The translations under genes and the position numbers were made by a program. From contig CALMGA010000511.1 in NCBI GenBank assembly GCA_937863205.1, positions 1 through 38,995 of the forward strand: a stretch of 38,995 nucleotides of DNA, in the 5' to 3' direction. Below the pieces are notes generated by a model. That model made no database searches. It was not told where the DNA came from and saw only the letters and a program-made list of their open reading frames with translations. The DNA is from an uncultured Beijerinckiaceae bacterium (GTDB lineage: Bacteria; Pseudomonadota; Alphaproteobacteria; Rhizobiales; Beijerinckiaceae). Shown one piece after another: positions 26,148 to 34,936 of the stretch. Position 1 is the stretch's first letter, and each line of letters starts with the position of its first letter.

Positions 26148-27350
26148 TCAAAGGTGCCCGTGCCGCACGATCAGCAGGGTCGCGGCGAGCGCGGTGGCGG
26201 TGGTGGCGGCGATCACCGCGAGCGGGAGCTGCGCGGCGGCGATGCCCTCGCCGATGACGCGCTCGTAGGCGGTGATCGCCCACGCGTTGGGGGTCGCCCA
26301 ACCCGCCATCTGCAACCAGGGCGGCATGAGGTAGCGCGGCACCATGCTGCCGCCGATCGCCGACAGCAGCAGCACGCCGAAAGTCGTGGCGAGGTCGGCC
26401 TGGACCCGGGTACGGCACAAGGAGCAGGCGGCCAGCGCCAGCGCCGCGGCCATCGCGGCCACGAGCACGCTGGTCAGTGCCCAGCCGAGGGGATGCGCGG
26501 TCAGCGACACGCCGTAAATGCCGGCCGCCGCAGCGAAGATGAGGCCGGCCTGCAGCGTGCCCTGCACGGTGAGGAACAGGAACTTGCCAGCCACAACCAC
26601 CGGCAGGCCGCCCGGCGCCGCCATCAGCCGGTCGGCAAGGCCGGAGCGGCGCTCGTCCACCAGCGACAGGGCGCCCTGCATCGCGGCAAACAGCAGGAAC
26701 ACCGCCGTGATCGCCCCGGCGTAGTAGCTGACCCGCCCGTTGGCGCCGCCGGCCGCCGTTTCCCGATCATCGACGAGCGCGGCGAAGGAAAAGGCGCCGG
26801 TGGCGCCCTCCGACCCGCGCCGGGCGGCGAAAGCCCCCTGCAGCCGGGCCGCCTCACCCTTCGGAAGTCCCCCCGTCCGCTCGACGTCGCAGAGCACGCG
26901 CGCCATCACCACGTCGGGCAGCTGCTCGTTGAGGATACGCTGGAGCTGCCCCAGCGCGATCGGTCGCGCGAGGGCGCGGGCCGGGTTCACCACCGCGAGG
27001 ATCGGCCGTGGAGCGCCGGGCAGAACGGTGCCGGGATCGCCGCGAATGATGAGGGCGAGATCGACGTCGCCGCGGCGCACGGCTCCCTCCACGGACACGG
27101 CATCCTCGCCGTCGAGACGGGTCACCCGCCAGCCCGGATCGGCGGCGAGAGCGTCGGCGAGGCGCCGCGTGGTCGGCGTGCGGGCGAGGTCGTCGAGGCC
27201 GACGTTGATGCGGATGCGATCGCCCACGGCCCCCGAGAAGATGGCGGCGAAGATCACGAAGATGACGGTCGGCAGCACGAAGGCCATGGCCAGCGCCGTG
27301 CGGTCGCGCAGAAGGCTGAGCAGCATCACGCGGAAGGCGGCGCCGATCAT
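26148..27350 (-). CDS. ABC-2-type transporter permease
   Basis: 400 residues. One N-terminal membrane helix (ALAMAFVLPTVIFVIFAAIF) is followed by a large extracytoplasmic domain (about 40-210) and a cluster of five or so helices (YYAGAITAVFLLFAAMQGAL, LGWALTSVLVAAMAAALALA, ATTFGVLLLSAIGGSMVPRY, LAVIAATTATALAATLLIV). The order is that of ABC-2 exporters of the YhhJ/NatB kind. The start overlaps the end of the ATPase gene by 4 bases (ATGA), so the two form one transporter. The exported substrate is unknown: drug, sodium and polysaccharide exporters share this architecture. Confidence 0.87.
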   Translation of the reverse strand: MIGAAFRVMLLSLLRDRTALAMAFVLPTVIFVIFAAIFSGAVGDRIRINVGLDDLARTPTTRRLADALAADPGWRVTRLDGEDAVSVEGAVRRGDVDLALIIRGDPGTVLPGAPRPILAVVNPARALARPIALGQLQRILNEQLPDVVMARVLCDVERTGGLPKGEAARLQGAFAARRGSEGATGAFSFAALVDDRETAAGGANGRVSYYAGAITAVFLLFAAMQGALSLVDERRSGLADRLMAAPGGLPVVVAGKFLFLTVQGTLQAGLIFAAAAGIYGVSLTAHPLGWALTSVLVAAMAAALALAACSLCRTRVQADLATTFGVLLLSAIGGSMVPRYLMPPWLQMAGWATPNAWAITAYERVIGEGIAAAQLPLAVIAATTATALAATLLIVRHGHL

Positions 27351-28405
27351 TCCGCCGCCTCGCGGGCGCGCATCGGTCGGCGTTCGCCGATGACGTAACG
27401 GTAGACGCTGTCCAGCCCGGGCTCGCGGGCCCGCACTTCGCGCACCTGGGCCCCCTTGCCACGCAAGGTCGCGAGAAGCGCGTCCAGCGAGGAGGCATGG
27501 TGTCGCGCGCTGGACCAGCTCAGGCCGTCGGCATCCCGGGCGAAGCCGGCGCCGACGAGGAGGCCCTGCGTTTCCTCGCCGGCCGGTTCGGCGAGCAGCA
27601 CGTCGTGCTCGGGCCCGGCGGCGCGGGCGCGGGCGAGCAGAACCGGCAGCGAGTCGAGGAGCACGAGGCGTCCATCGCGCAGGATGGCGACGCGATCGGC
27701 GAGGCGCTCGGCCTCGGCGAAGTCGTGGGTGGCGACGACCACGCCGGCGCCCGCCGCGCGAAGTCCGGCGAGCACGGCATGGACCGCGGCGCGCGCGTCC
27801 CTGTCCAGCCCCTGCGTGGGCTCGTCGAGCAGGGCGAGGCGGGGCGGGCCGAACAGGGCGGCGGCGATGTCGACCCGGCGCTGGTAGCCGCCCGACAGGG
27901 TGCCGACCACCTGGGAGGCGACGTGGGCGACCTGTCCCAGGCGCAAAGCCGTGGCGACGCCGTCGCGGCGCTCCGCGCCTCGCAAACCGGCGAAGCGGGC
28001 GAAGACGTCGAGGTTCTCGCGCACGGTCAGGCGCGGGTAGAGGGCGATGTCCTGCGTCACCCAGCCGATCGCCCGCCTCGCCGCCGCGTGCCGGTGCGGA
28101 TCGGCGCCCTCGACGCGCACGCGGCCGCGGCTCGGGGCGAGGCGCCCGGCGATGAGGCGCATCAGAGAGGATTTGCCGGCGCCGTTGGGCCCGAGCAGCA
28201 CCAGCATTTCGCCGGGCGCGAGCGACAGCGTGATGCCCTCCAGCACCGACCGGGTGCCGTAGGACAGCCCGACCGCAGCGAGGTCGACAAGGGTCGGTGC
28301 AGGGGCCGGTGCGGCGGGGCGGCCGGCGCTTGCGTCGGGCGCATCGGCAACTGGTTTCAAGGCCGTCGATCGCACGGCCGGTAACTTCATGTTCGCGAAC
28401 TTCAT
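27347..28405 (-). CDS. ABC transporter ATP-binding protein
   Basis: 352 residues, the ATPase partner of the ABC-2 permease at 26148-27350. All nucleotide-binding motifs are present: Walker A LLGPNGAGKSS (71-81), Q-loop WVTQDIALYPRLTV, signature LSGGYQRRVDIAAAL, Walker B LALLDEPTQGLD and the H-loop His in VVATHDFAEAERLADRV. About 35 low-complexity residues (PAAPAPAPTL) precede the domain, so the true start is uncertain: ATG 28405, ATG 28390 or a later codon. The C-terminal 90 residues form a helper domain (DALLATLRGKGAQVREV). It is translationally coupled to the permease. Confidence 0.9.
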   Translation of the reverse strand: MKFANMKLPAVRSTALKPVADAPDASAGRPAAPAPAPTLVDLAAVGLSYGTRSVLEGITLSLAPGEMLVLLGPNGAGKSSLMRLIAGRLAPSRGRVRVEGADPHRHAAARRAIGWVTQDIALYPRLTVRENLDVFARFAGLRGAERRDGVATALRLGQVAHVASQVVGTLSGGYQRRVDIAAALFGPPRLALLDEPTQGLDRDARAAVHAVLAGLRAAGAGVVVATHDFAEAERLADRVAILRDGRLVLLDSLPVLLARARAAGPEHDVLLAEPAGEETQGLLVGAGFARDADGLSWSSARHHASSLDALLATLRGKGAQVREVRAREPGLDSVYRYVIGERRPMRAREAAE

Positions 28406-28803
28406 GGCCGCGCGGGGCGCCTGAGGCTTGAGCGCGCCTCGAAGGCGCTTGGCCGGCTTGCAGCGGGCAGGGCTCTCATCGGCGGCCGAAGTGCCACAGG
28501 TCGGCGCCCGTCCCAAGCGGCAGATCCTGCGGCGAGCGGTCGCGGCGCGACGTGCGGCCCCTTGATGGGGCCGGAGCCAGACTTGAACCGGCGGAGCGGG
28601 CACCCCGCCCGGAGCGGATGCGGCCCCGTGGATCGCGAGGCGAGCCGTCCCAGGTGCCACGGTTGGGATGTCGAGCATGATGGGCATTCGCCTCCGCTGC
28701 CCGCCACCTCGACGCCCTGCCGCTTGGCACCGAGATCGAAGCGTCATCGCCGCCATACGATCTTGCGCGTGACGCGGCCGGCAAGGTGGCGGGCGTTGCG
28801 GCG
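28406..28803. other. Intergenic stretch with no convincing intact gene
   Basis: No reading frame here has a clear start or family match. On the minus strand, HGAASAPGGVPAPPVQVWLR in one frame and RDRSPQDLPLGTGADLWHFG, ending at 28482, in another look protein-like, so a frameshifted remnant of a short gene is possible. The structured element at 28567-28627 lies in the same place. Confidence 0.4.
28567..28627 (-). other. Compact tRNA-like fold, not a normal tRNA
   Basis: On the minus strand GGGGCCG (28627-28621) pairs with CGGCCCC (28573-28567), followed by A. Inside lies a T-arm-like hairpin GCCGG-TTCAAGT-CTGGC matching the GTTCRANYC T-loop consensus, and a second hairpin CGGGC-GGGGT-GCCCG. 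It is 61 bases long, has no D arm, has two extra bases between T arm and acceptor, and lacks CCA, so it is not a functional tRNA. It may be a relic or chance in GC-rich DNA. Confidence 0.25.
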
Positions 28804-29925
28804 TCAGGCTCCGAGCCGTTGGTAGGCGTCGATCTGCGCGAGGGTGAGGTCGCGGGCCGAAGCCCCCTCGCTGTGCCCGCGATACCAGTCGGCGGTCCAT
28901 GCCAATGCCTCGTCCAGGCCCAGGCGCCGGTCCCAGCCCAGACGGGCGCGGGCTTTCGAGGAATCCACCTTGAGGACGTTGGCCTCGTGGGCGTGTTGCC
29001 TGTCGGAAAGGTGCCAGCGCGCGCCGCCGCCCCAGGCGGAGGCGAGGGCATCCATGACGTAGGACACCGGGCGGCAGTCCTCGTCGGTCGGCCCGAAGTT
29101 CCAGGCCTCGGCGAAGGCCGCGCCGTCGGCTCCGGCGAGATGCTGGGCCAGGACGAGGTAGCCGGCCAGCGGTTCCAAGACGTGCTGCCACGGCCGCACC
29201 GCGCCGGGCGAGCGGATCTCCACCGACCCGCCATGGCTGAAGGCGCGCATGATGTCGGGGACGAGGCGATCCGTCGACCAGTCGCCGCCGCCGATGACGT
29301 TGCCTGCGCGGGCGCTGGCCAGGCGAAGGCCGCCCGACCCGAAGAACGAGCGGCGATAGGCGCTGACCACCAGTTCGGCGCAGCCCTTCGAGCTGCTGTA
29401 AGGGTCGTGGCCGCCCATCGCCTCGGTTTCGCGGTAGGCCCACACCCATTCGCGGTTCTCGTAGGCCTTGTCGCTGGTCACCACCACCGCGGCACGGACG
29501 GACTCGATGTCTCGCGCCGCCTCCAGCACGTGCACCGTGCCCATGACATTGGTGGCATAGGTACCCACGGGATCGGCATAGGACGGGCGCACCAGCGCCT
29601 GCGCCGCCAAGTGGAGCACGATGTCGGGCCGGGCCGCGTCGAGGCTGGCGCGCACGCCCGCAAGGTCGCGCACGTCGACGGTCGCGGAGGCCACCGTTCC
29701 GGCGACGGCGAGCGCGAACAGGCTCGGTTCCGTGTCGGGGGCGAGTGCCAGGCCGTTGACCTCGGCACCAAAGCGCTGCAGCCACAGCGTCAGCCAAGCG
29801 CCCTTGAATCCCGTATGCCCGGTGACGAGCACCCGCTTGCCGTTCCAGAACGCGGGATCTGGGCCGGCGCTATCTTTGCTCTTTTGAATCGACAAATTGT
29901 GGGATCTCCGGTTCCAACGGGCCAT
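28804..29925 (-). CDS. rfbG: CDP-glucose 4,6-dehydratase
   Basis: 373 residues of the extended SDR family, converting CDP-glucose to CDP-4-keto-6-deoxyglucose, the branch point to 3,6-dideoxyhexoses of O-antigens. The NAD-binding motif is VLVTGHTGFKGAWLTLWLQ. HLAAQALVRPSYADPVGTYA, VVTSDKAYENREWVW, the catalytic Tyr-x-x-x-Lys in DPYSSSKGCAEL, NVIGGGDWSTDRLVPDIMRA and RPWQHVLEPLAGYL are family-typical. The usual partners (rfbF cytidylyltransferase, rfbH) are not adjacent. Upstream is a gap of 600 bases without a gene. Start 29925 is the first ATG. Confidence 0.9.
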   Translation of the reverse strand: MARWNRRSHNLSIQKSKDSAGPDPAFWNGKRVLVTGHTGFKGAWLTLWLQRFGAEVNGLALAPDTEPSLFALAVAGTVASATVDVRDLAGVRASLDAARPDIVLHLAAQALVRPSYADPVGTYATNVMGTVHVLEAARDIESVRAAVVVTSDKAYENREWVWAYRETEAMGGHDPYSSSKGCAELVVSAYRRSFFGSGGLRLASARAGNVIGGGDWSTDRLVPDIMRAFSHGGSVEIRSPGAVRPWQHVLEPLAGYLVLAQHLAGADGAAFAEAWNFGPTDEDCRPVSYVMDALASAWGGGARWHLSDRQHAHEANVLKVDSSKARARLGWDRRLGLDEALAWTADWYRGHSEGASARDLTLAQIDAYQRLGA

Positions 29926-30525
29926 CAGCGACTACCATGCCTTTCACGGCTCGCTGCCGCCGGCCCAAGGATGCTTCAGGTCCGGACCCTATCCGCAATC
30001 ACGATCGCCGCGAGGGTCTCCGCTGTTCCTCCATCGGGGAGGTGAGTGCTCTGCGGCCATTCCACCCGCTGGCGGATCGGCGGTGCAGCGTATTCGTCCG
30101 GCCGCCGCGAGCCAAGCGTCCCGTGGATCAGCTCGGATTTGCACGTCGTGCTCGGACGAACGCGACCACGCCTGCGATGAGGTAGGCCGCACACAACAGC
30201 CACGTCTTCGCGGCGAGGGAGACAGCCATTGCGCAGGTGCCTCGGCAGCTTGCAGCAGAGCGGCGATGTCGCCGATTTCGCAACGCGTGTCGCCCGCCCC
30301 ATCAATTCCCGAGATCCGCGGGAACGATACGCGATCCTGATCCTCGCACTTGCTGCCACCAAACCTGTCCGGGGCGATCAACGACGCGGCAGTCCTCCTC
30401 CACCGACTGCTGCGGCCTTCCCCGTTTCGCGAGGGAGAACATCTCGGCCGTTCACCGTCGGTTTGCGTCAGCCCGCGAAGCCTGCCCGCGCAGACCCTTG
30501 ATCCGATGCTTTGGTGAACAGGAAT
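29926..30525. other. 600-base stretch without a convincing gene
   Basis: Several overlapping frames of 80-150 codons are open on both strands, but none has a ribosome-binding site, a family match or codon use like the neighbours. Minus-strand frames contain GAGDTRCEIGDIAALLQ, faintly protein-like. The stretch may be decayed coding DNA upstream of the dehydratase. Confidence 0.45.
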
Positions 30526-31101
30526 TCAAGGCCGGTCGGTTCCACGGCGTTTCGTTTGTTCGAGCGGGCGGCTGAGGTAGGTGGAGCCGACGAGAAGGAA
30601 ACGCCATGGCGTGTCCACGCCGCGCGTGAGGCCGATGCGGGGACCGGTGGCGATCTCGACGGGCTGACGTCGAGCCAGCAGCTCGAACGGGGACCGATTC
30701 AGGGGCTGTCCGTCGAGCGTGCCCGTGATCGCCAGGGCCTGGCACAGCCGGCCGGGGCCCGAGCACAGCAGGCGAGGGGAGGCGGTGCGTCGGCGTTCAG
30801 CCATGGCGGCGACGCCGACCGTCGGCTCGAGGGCCCGCACGAGAACGGCGGAGCCCGGCGCGCAGACGATGTTGAAGCACCAGTGCAGGCCGTAGCTGCG
30901 GTACACGTAGGCGTGGCCGGCGGGGCCGAACATGGATGCGTTGCGTCGGGTCGGACCGGCATAGCTGTGCGAGGCCGGGTCGCCGCGATCGTAGGCTTCC
31001 GTTTCCACGATCAGCCCTCCCGATCCCGCGTGCAGGAGCTGGCAGCCGATCAGGTCGGCGGCGACCGAGGCGACGTTGCGGGCGAAGAAGTCAGCCTTCA
31101 C
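30526..31101 (-). CDS. DNA-3-methyladenine glycosylase (AAG/MPG family)
   Basis: 191 residues; a base-excision repair enzyme that removes alkylated purines, of the AAG/MPG fold rather than Tag or AlkA. Marks: VAADLIGCQLLHAG, the catalytic Glu in LIVETEAYDRGDPASHSY, the intercalating-region GPTRRNASMFGPAGHAYVYR and SYGLHWCFNIV, VLVRALEP, CSGPGRLCQALAI and IGLTRGVDTPWRF. All family landmarks are present and the length is normal. It lies 129 bases beyond the end of efeB and may be transcribed separately. Confidence 0.92.
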   Translation of the reverse strand: MKADFFARNVASVAADLIGCQLLHAGSGGLIVETEAYDRGDPASHSYAGPTRRNASMFGPAGHAYVYRSYGLHWCFNIVCAPGSAVLVRALEPTVGVAAMAERRRTASPRLLCSGPGRLCQALAITGTLDGQPLNRSPFELLARRQPVEIATGPRIGLTRGVDTPWRFLLVGSTYLSRPLEQTKRRGTDRP

Positions 31102-31230
31102 GCGGCGGCGCGATCATCGGGTTCGCGCCCTGGTTGGCCACCGAGGCAAAAACGGCCGAGACGCTTCGGCAGCCGGACCGATCGTTGTTGCGGCGTCAAG
31201 CATCCGCACCCGGCGCCGCCCCGCACGGGA

Positions 31231-32616
31231 TCAGGCTGCCAGAAACAGCTTCTGCCCGATGAACTCGCCGTCCTGCACGCCGCCGCAGCAGGCGAACACG
31301 GCGCTGCCCACGTGGGTCGCATACTGGTTCAAGAGGTCGAGCTTCGACATCGGCTCGTAGATCCGGCTGAACCCGTCGCGGGGGTCGCGCTGGTAGGCGA
31401 TGAAGATGAGGCCGGCGTCGTATTCCAGGCCCTGGCGCCAGGGCGGCCAGCGCTCGGCGACGAAGCTCAGCCCGTCGTTGTAGGAATAAGCCCGGCGCAT
31501 GATCCGCGCGCCTTCGTTGGCGCTGGCGGCGCCGAGGCGGACGTGGGCGTTCTGCGCGATGACCGGATTGCCGTCCCGGTCGGTGGCGTCGAGGTCGAGC
31601 GGGGTGAACTCGTCGCCACCGGTCAGCGGTGCCCCGCTCATCTTGCGGCGCCCGATGACCTGCTCCTGGAAGTCGAGTTCGGTCCGGTCCCAGTGCTCAA
31701 GGGCGAGCCGGATGCGGCGCACCACCATGTAGCTGCCGCCGCGCATCCAGTCGGGTCCGTCCTCGACCCAGACCACCTCGTCGAAATCGCCGTTGCCGAT
31801 CGTTCTGCCCCCGGCGACCTCGGCCGGGTAGGGGCTGCCGGGGTTCTGCGTCCCGTCCTTGAAGCCGAGCAGGTTGCGCGGCGTGCTGCCGCCCGGGCTG
31901 TCGGGCAGGAAGCCGTTCTGGATCCAGCGCAGTTGCGCCGTGCCCCGCTTGGCGCCGTGGGCGGCGGTCGCGCCGGCCTTCTTGCCACCGTACCCGGCCG
32001 CAGAATCGTCGGACGCGGCCAAGCGTGCCAGCTGGCGGATCGCGTGGAAGGCGACCATTTCGTCATCAGCGCAGGCCTGGATGCAGATGTCGCCGCCGCA
32101 ATACTTGGCATCGAGCTGGTCGCCGTTGAACAGCGGCAGGTCGGCCAGCGCGTCCGGGCGCCGTGCCCTCAGCCCGAACCTGTCCTCGCCGTTCTTCTCG
32201 AACAGGCTGGGCCCGAAGCCGAAGGTCAGGGTGAGACGGCGCGGCGGCAGGTGGAGGGCCTCGCCGCTGTCGGCCGGCGGCTTGGCGGCGTCGCCGGTCA
32301 GGGGCTCGGCGGGTTGTCCGGCCATCATGCGGGCCGACGCCTCGGTCCAGGCCTTCAGCGTCGCGATCAGTCCCGCCGCCTCGCTCGTTGTCACGTCAAA
32401 GGCGGCCATCACGCTGTTGGCCTGCTGCGGCGTCTGGATGCCGGACTGATGGGTGCCGTAGAAGGCCTCGCGCGCGCCGAGGCCGGTCTTGTCGGACTTG
32501 GTGTCGGTCGCCGGGTTGCCCTGCGACGCCGCGCGGGCGCTGGTCGCCGCGAAGGCGCCGGTCGCGGCCGCCGCTCCCAGGAAACCGCGCCGCGTGGAGA
32601 AAGGGCAACCGGGCAA
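31231..32616 (-). CDS. efeB: EfeB-like Dyp-type haem peroxidase, Tat-exported
   Basis: 461 residues of the dye-decolorising peroxidase family, EfeB branch, a periplasmic haem protein linked to iron uptake. The N-terminus is a Tat signal (STRRGFLGAAAATGAFAA, SARA). The haem pocket shows the GxxDG motif in LLGFKDGTQNPGSP, the proximal His in IAQNAHVRLG and MRRAYSYNDGL. The start is TTG at 32616, supported by AGGAGA six bases upstream and by the need to include the twin Arg. It is the last gene of the ferric-iron operon, 16 bases after the propeller gene. Deferrochelatase and peroxidase roles have both been proposed for EfeB. Confidence 0.9.
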   Translation of the reverse strand: MPGCPFSTRRGFLGAAAATGAFAATSARAASQGNPATDTKSDKTGLGAREAFYGTHQSGIQTPQQANSVMAAFDVTTSEAAGLIATLKAWTEASARMMAGQPAEPLTGDAAKPPADSGEALHLPPRRLTLTFGFGPSLFEKNGEDRFGLRARRPDALADLPLFNGDQLDAKYCGGDICIQACADDEMVAFHAIRQLARLAASDDSAAGYGGKKAGATAAHGAKRGTAQLRWIQNGFLPDSPGGSTPRNLLGFKDGTQNPGSPYPAEVAGGRTIGNGDFDEVVWVEDGPDWMRGGSYMVVRRIRLALEHWDRTELDFQEQVIGRRKMSGAPLTGGDEFTPLDLDATDRDGNPVIAQNAHVRLGAASANEGARIMRRAYSYNDGLSFVAERWPPWRQGLEYDAGLIFIAYQRDPRDGFSRIYEPMSKLDLLNQYATHVGSAVFACCGGVQDGEFIGQKLFLAA

Positions 32617-32632
32617 GAAGCGTCTCCTGAAT

Positions 32633-33787
32633 CTAGTCGGCCTTGACGAGGGTATTTACGTCGTCCTGGACGTAATAAAAGCCTTTGCCCGACGGCATCA
32701 TCGCGAGGCCGAACAGGTCGCCGGAGCCGGGCGGCTGCTGCGCCTTGTCGGTGTCGGCCCAGTAGGCGTGCAGCTGTTGTCCGCTGGCCGGATCGATCTC
32801 CACCACTTGGCCGTTGAGACCATTGGTGGTGAGGAGGTGACCGTTGGGCGCCATCACCAGCGCGAGCGGACGCTGCAGCATGCCGTCCCTGGTCACGGCG
32901 CGCCCGGTGCCGGCGCTATCCCTGCGTGTCGTCGCCTGCGGGATGGCGTTGATCGCGTTCTCCAAAGCGTCGGACACGTAGAGCGTTCCCTCCTTGCCAA
33001 GCGCGAGGCCGGTCGGGCCGATCACGAAGACGCCCTTGTCGGCCTGCTCGCCGAAGCCTTCGCCGACCACGGTCTCACTCACCAGGACGGGCGGCTTGTT
33101 CTCGGCCACGGCGAATTCGAGACGGACCACGTTGGCCTTCCTGAGGACCGGTGAATTCTCCGCCGGCGCCCCGATGCCGAAGCCGGTGTTGCTCACGAAC
33201 AGCGTCGCCGTGGCTCCGTCGTCGACGACCGCCATGTTGCCCCAGGGTCCGTCGATGTGCGGGCTGGTGATCGTTCCCGCGACCTTGCCGTCGGGGCCGA
33301 GCACGATCAGGCAGCCCATGCCCTTGGTCGCGGTGGTGCCGTCGCTGCTCGGCATGCTGCCCACGATGATCCAGCCGGTCTTCAGCATCGCCATCGCGGT
33401 GGTGAGGCCGACGCCGCCCGGACAGCCGTCGAGCGTGCGCGGGATCGTGGCAAACTCGCTCACCTTCTTGGTCGAGGGGTCGTAGTCGACGATGGTCGAG
33501 CCCAGGCCCTGCAGGTTGGCCCTGTTGTTGAAGTTGTCGACGAGGACGTCGCCCTGCTTGATCTTGCCGGCGCTGACCGGCGCCACGATGATCGCGTAGG
33601 GGTTCTGGTCGCCGTTGGCCGGCACCGTCGAGGTCAGCGTCACCTGATGGCGCAGGCCGGCGAGGAAGCTCGCCGGCTCGTCGGCGGCCTCCACCGGACG
33701 GTCGAGGGCGATGGCAACGCCGGCCGTGGCGGCCAGCGCCGCGACCGAGAGCGCGGCAAGGCGGGACCTGTTCAGATGGGCTGGCAC
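32633..33787 (-). CDS. Exported beta-propeller (NHL/SMP-30-like) protein
   Basis: 384 residues. A signal peptide (RLAALSVAALAATAGVAIAL, cleavage near EAADE) leads a six-blade-like propeller: PYAIIVAPVSAGKIKQGDVL, LVDNFNNRANLQGLGSTIVD, GNMAVVDDGATATLFVSNTG, PTGLALGKEGTLYVSDALEN, PLALVMAPNGHLLTTNGLNG and DLFGLAMMPSGKGFYYVQDD show the repeating 'G-hydrophobic-LYVSD' pattern of NHL-type blades. No catalytic residue set was recognised. It overlaps the ATPase gene by 16 bases and precedes efeB by 16, so it belongs to the iron operon. It may bind a substrate or the peroxidase in the periplasm; this is inference from position. Confidence 0.75.
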   Translation of the reverse strand: MPAHLNRSRLAALSVAALAATAGVAIALDRPVEAADEPASFLAGLRHQVTLTSTVPANGDQNPYAIIVAPVSAGKIKQGDVLVDNFNNRANLQGLGSTIVDYDPSTKKVSEFATIPRTLDGCPGGVGLTTAMAMLKTGWIIVGSMPSSDGTTATKGMGCLIVLGPDGKVAGTITSPHIDGPWGNMAVVDDGATATLFVSNTGFGIGAPAENSPVLRKANVVRLEFAVAENKPPVLVSETVVGEGFGEQADKGVFVIGPTGLALGKEGTLYVSDALENAINAIPQATTRRDSAGTGRAVTRDGMLQRPLALVMAPNGHLLTTNGLNGQVVEIDPASGQQLHAYWADTDKAQQPPGSGDLFGLAMMPSGKGFYYVQDDVNTLVKAD

Positions 33788-34926
33788 AATATCCTCCTTT
33801 GCTGTGATGCCGTCACGCTTCGGCGCGTCGTTGCGGTCGCCGGCTCCCGCGAGGCGGCCGGCTCGCTCGTCGCCATCGCGGCGGGCTGCGAGCGGGCGTA
33901 GGCCACGACCTCGCCGGCGACGGCGAAGCGCACGCGATCGCCGGCCTTCGCCGGCACATGGCCGGGCAGCCGGGTCGTGAAGCGGGTCGAGGCCGGATCG
34001 AGCGACACCAGCGCCACGCGCGCGTCATGGCCGAAAAAGGTCGCGCCACCGACCTCGGCCGGCAGACCGCCCGGCTCGTTCTCGGCGAGAAGGCGGATCT
34101 GTTCGGGCCGGATCATCACCTCGACCGCGCCGCTCGGCATGCCGGCGGCGAGCGGCAGGTCGCCGAGCGCGCAGGTGACGCGCCCGGCGGCGGACTCGCC
34201 GGGCAGCACGACCGCTTCGCCGAGGAAGCGGGCGAGATCGACGTCGTTGGGGCGGCGGTAGACCGCCTCGGGCGTGCCGACCTGCAGCATGCGGCCGTCG
34301 CGAAGCACCGCCACCTGCGCGCCCATCGACAGGGCCTCGCCCTGGTCGTGGGTGACGAGAAGCGCGGTCGCCCGCGTTTGCGCGATCGCGTCGGCCACAG
34401 CCTGCCGCGTTTCGCCGCGCAGCGCGGCATCGAGCGAGGAAAACGGCTCGTCAAGGAGCACGATGCGCGGCTGCGCGGCGAGCGCGCGGGCCAGCGCCAC
34501 GCGCTGCTGCTCGCCGCCCGACAATTGGTGGGGCCGGCGCACGGCATAGGTCGCGCGCAGCCCGACGAGGGCGAGCAGACGATCCACCGTCGCCGCCGTG
34601 CGCTCGCGGCGCGGCAGGCCGAAGGCGACGTTGTCGGCCACCGACAGGTGCGGAAACAGCGCCCCGTCCTGCGCGACGTAGCCGATCCGCCGGCGTTCCG
34701 CCGGGAGGTGCAGGCGCGGTCCGGCGACGGGGCGGCCGTCGAGGTCGATGCTGCCGGCATCCGGCCGCTCGAAGCCGCAGATCAGGCGCAGCAGGGTCGT
34801 CTTGCCGCTGCCCGACGCGCCGAGCAGCGCCGTCAGCGTGCCGGACGCGACGCGCAGGTCGACGTCGGCGAGAACAAGCGTGCGGCCGAAGCTCTTGGTG
34901 ATGCCGGCGGCGACGAGATCGGCCAT
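33772..34926 (-). CDS. fbpC: Ferric-iron ABC transporter ATPase
   Basis: 384 residues. The nucleotide-binding domain carries Walker A LLGASGSGKTTLLRLI, the Q-loop region VAQDGALFPHLSVADNVAFG, signature LSGGEQQRVALARAL, Walker B IVLLDEPFSSLDAALRG and H-loop VTHDQGEALSMGAQV. A TOBE-type C-terminal domain follows (VMIRPEQIRLLAENEPGGLP, GHVPAKAGDRVRFAVAGEV). The family is FbpC/AfuC/PotA-like; the Fe(III) assignment comes from the binding protein and context. The last residues overlap the start of the propeller gene. The permease gene ends 10 bases before its ATG. Confidence 0.9.
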   Translation of the reverse strand: MADLVAAGITKSFGRTLVLADVDLRVASGTLTALLGASGSGKTTLLRLICGFERPDAGSIDLDGRPVAGPRLHLPAERRRIGYVAQDGALFPHLSVADNVAFGLPRRERTAATVDRLLALVGLRATYAVRRPHQLSGGEQQRVALARALAAQPRIVLLDEPFSSLDAALRGETRQAVADAIAQTRATALLVTHDQGEALSMGAQVAVLRDGRMLQVGTPEAVYRRPNDVDLARFLGEAVVLPGESAAGRVTCALGDLPLAAGMPSGAVEVMIRPEQIRLLAENEPGGLPAEVGGATFFGHDARVALVSLDPASTRFTTRLPGHVPAKAGDRVRFAVAGEVVAYARSQPAAMATSEPAASREPATATTRRSVTASQQRRILCQPI

Positions 34927-34936
34927 CAGCCCCGCC

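Noticed and set aside
28567..28627. A functional tRNA or permuted tmRNA at the tRNA-like fold
   Set aside because: No D arm, no CCA, two unpaired bases between T arm and acceptor, and no tag-coding sequence (Ala-Asn-Asp type) was found on that strand nearby.
28406..29797. Upstream extension of the ABC ATPase frame
   Set aside because: It runs through the non-coding gap and out of frame through the dehydratase gene; low-complexity Arg-rich translation shows it is not coding.
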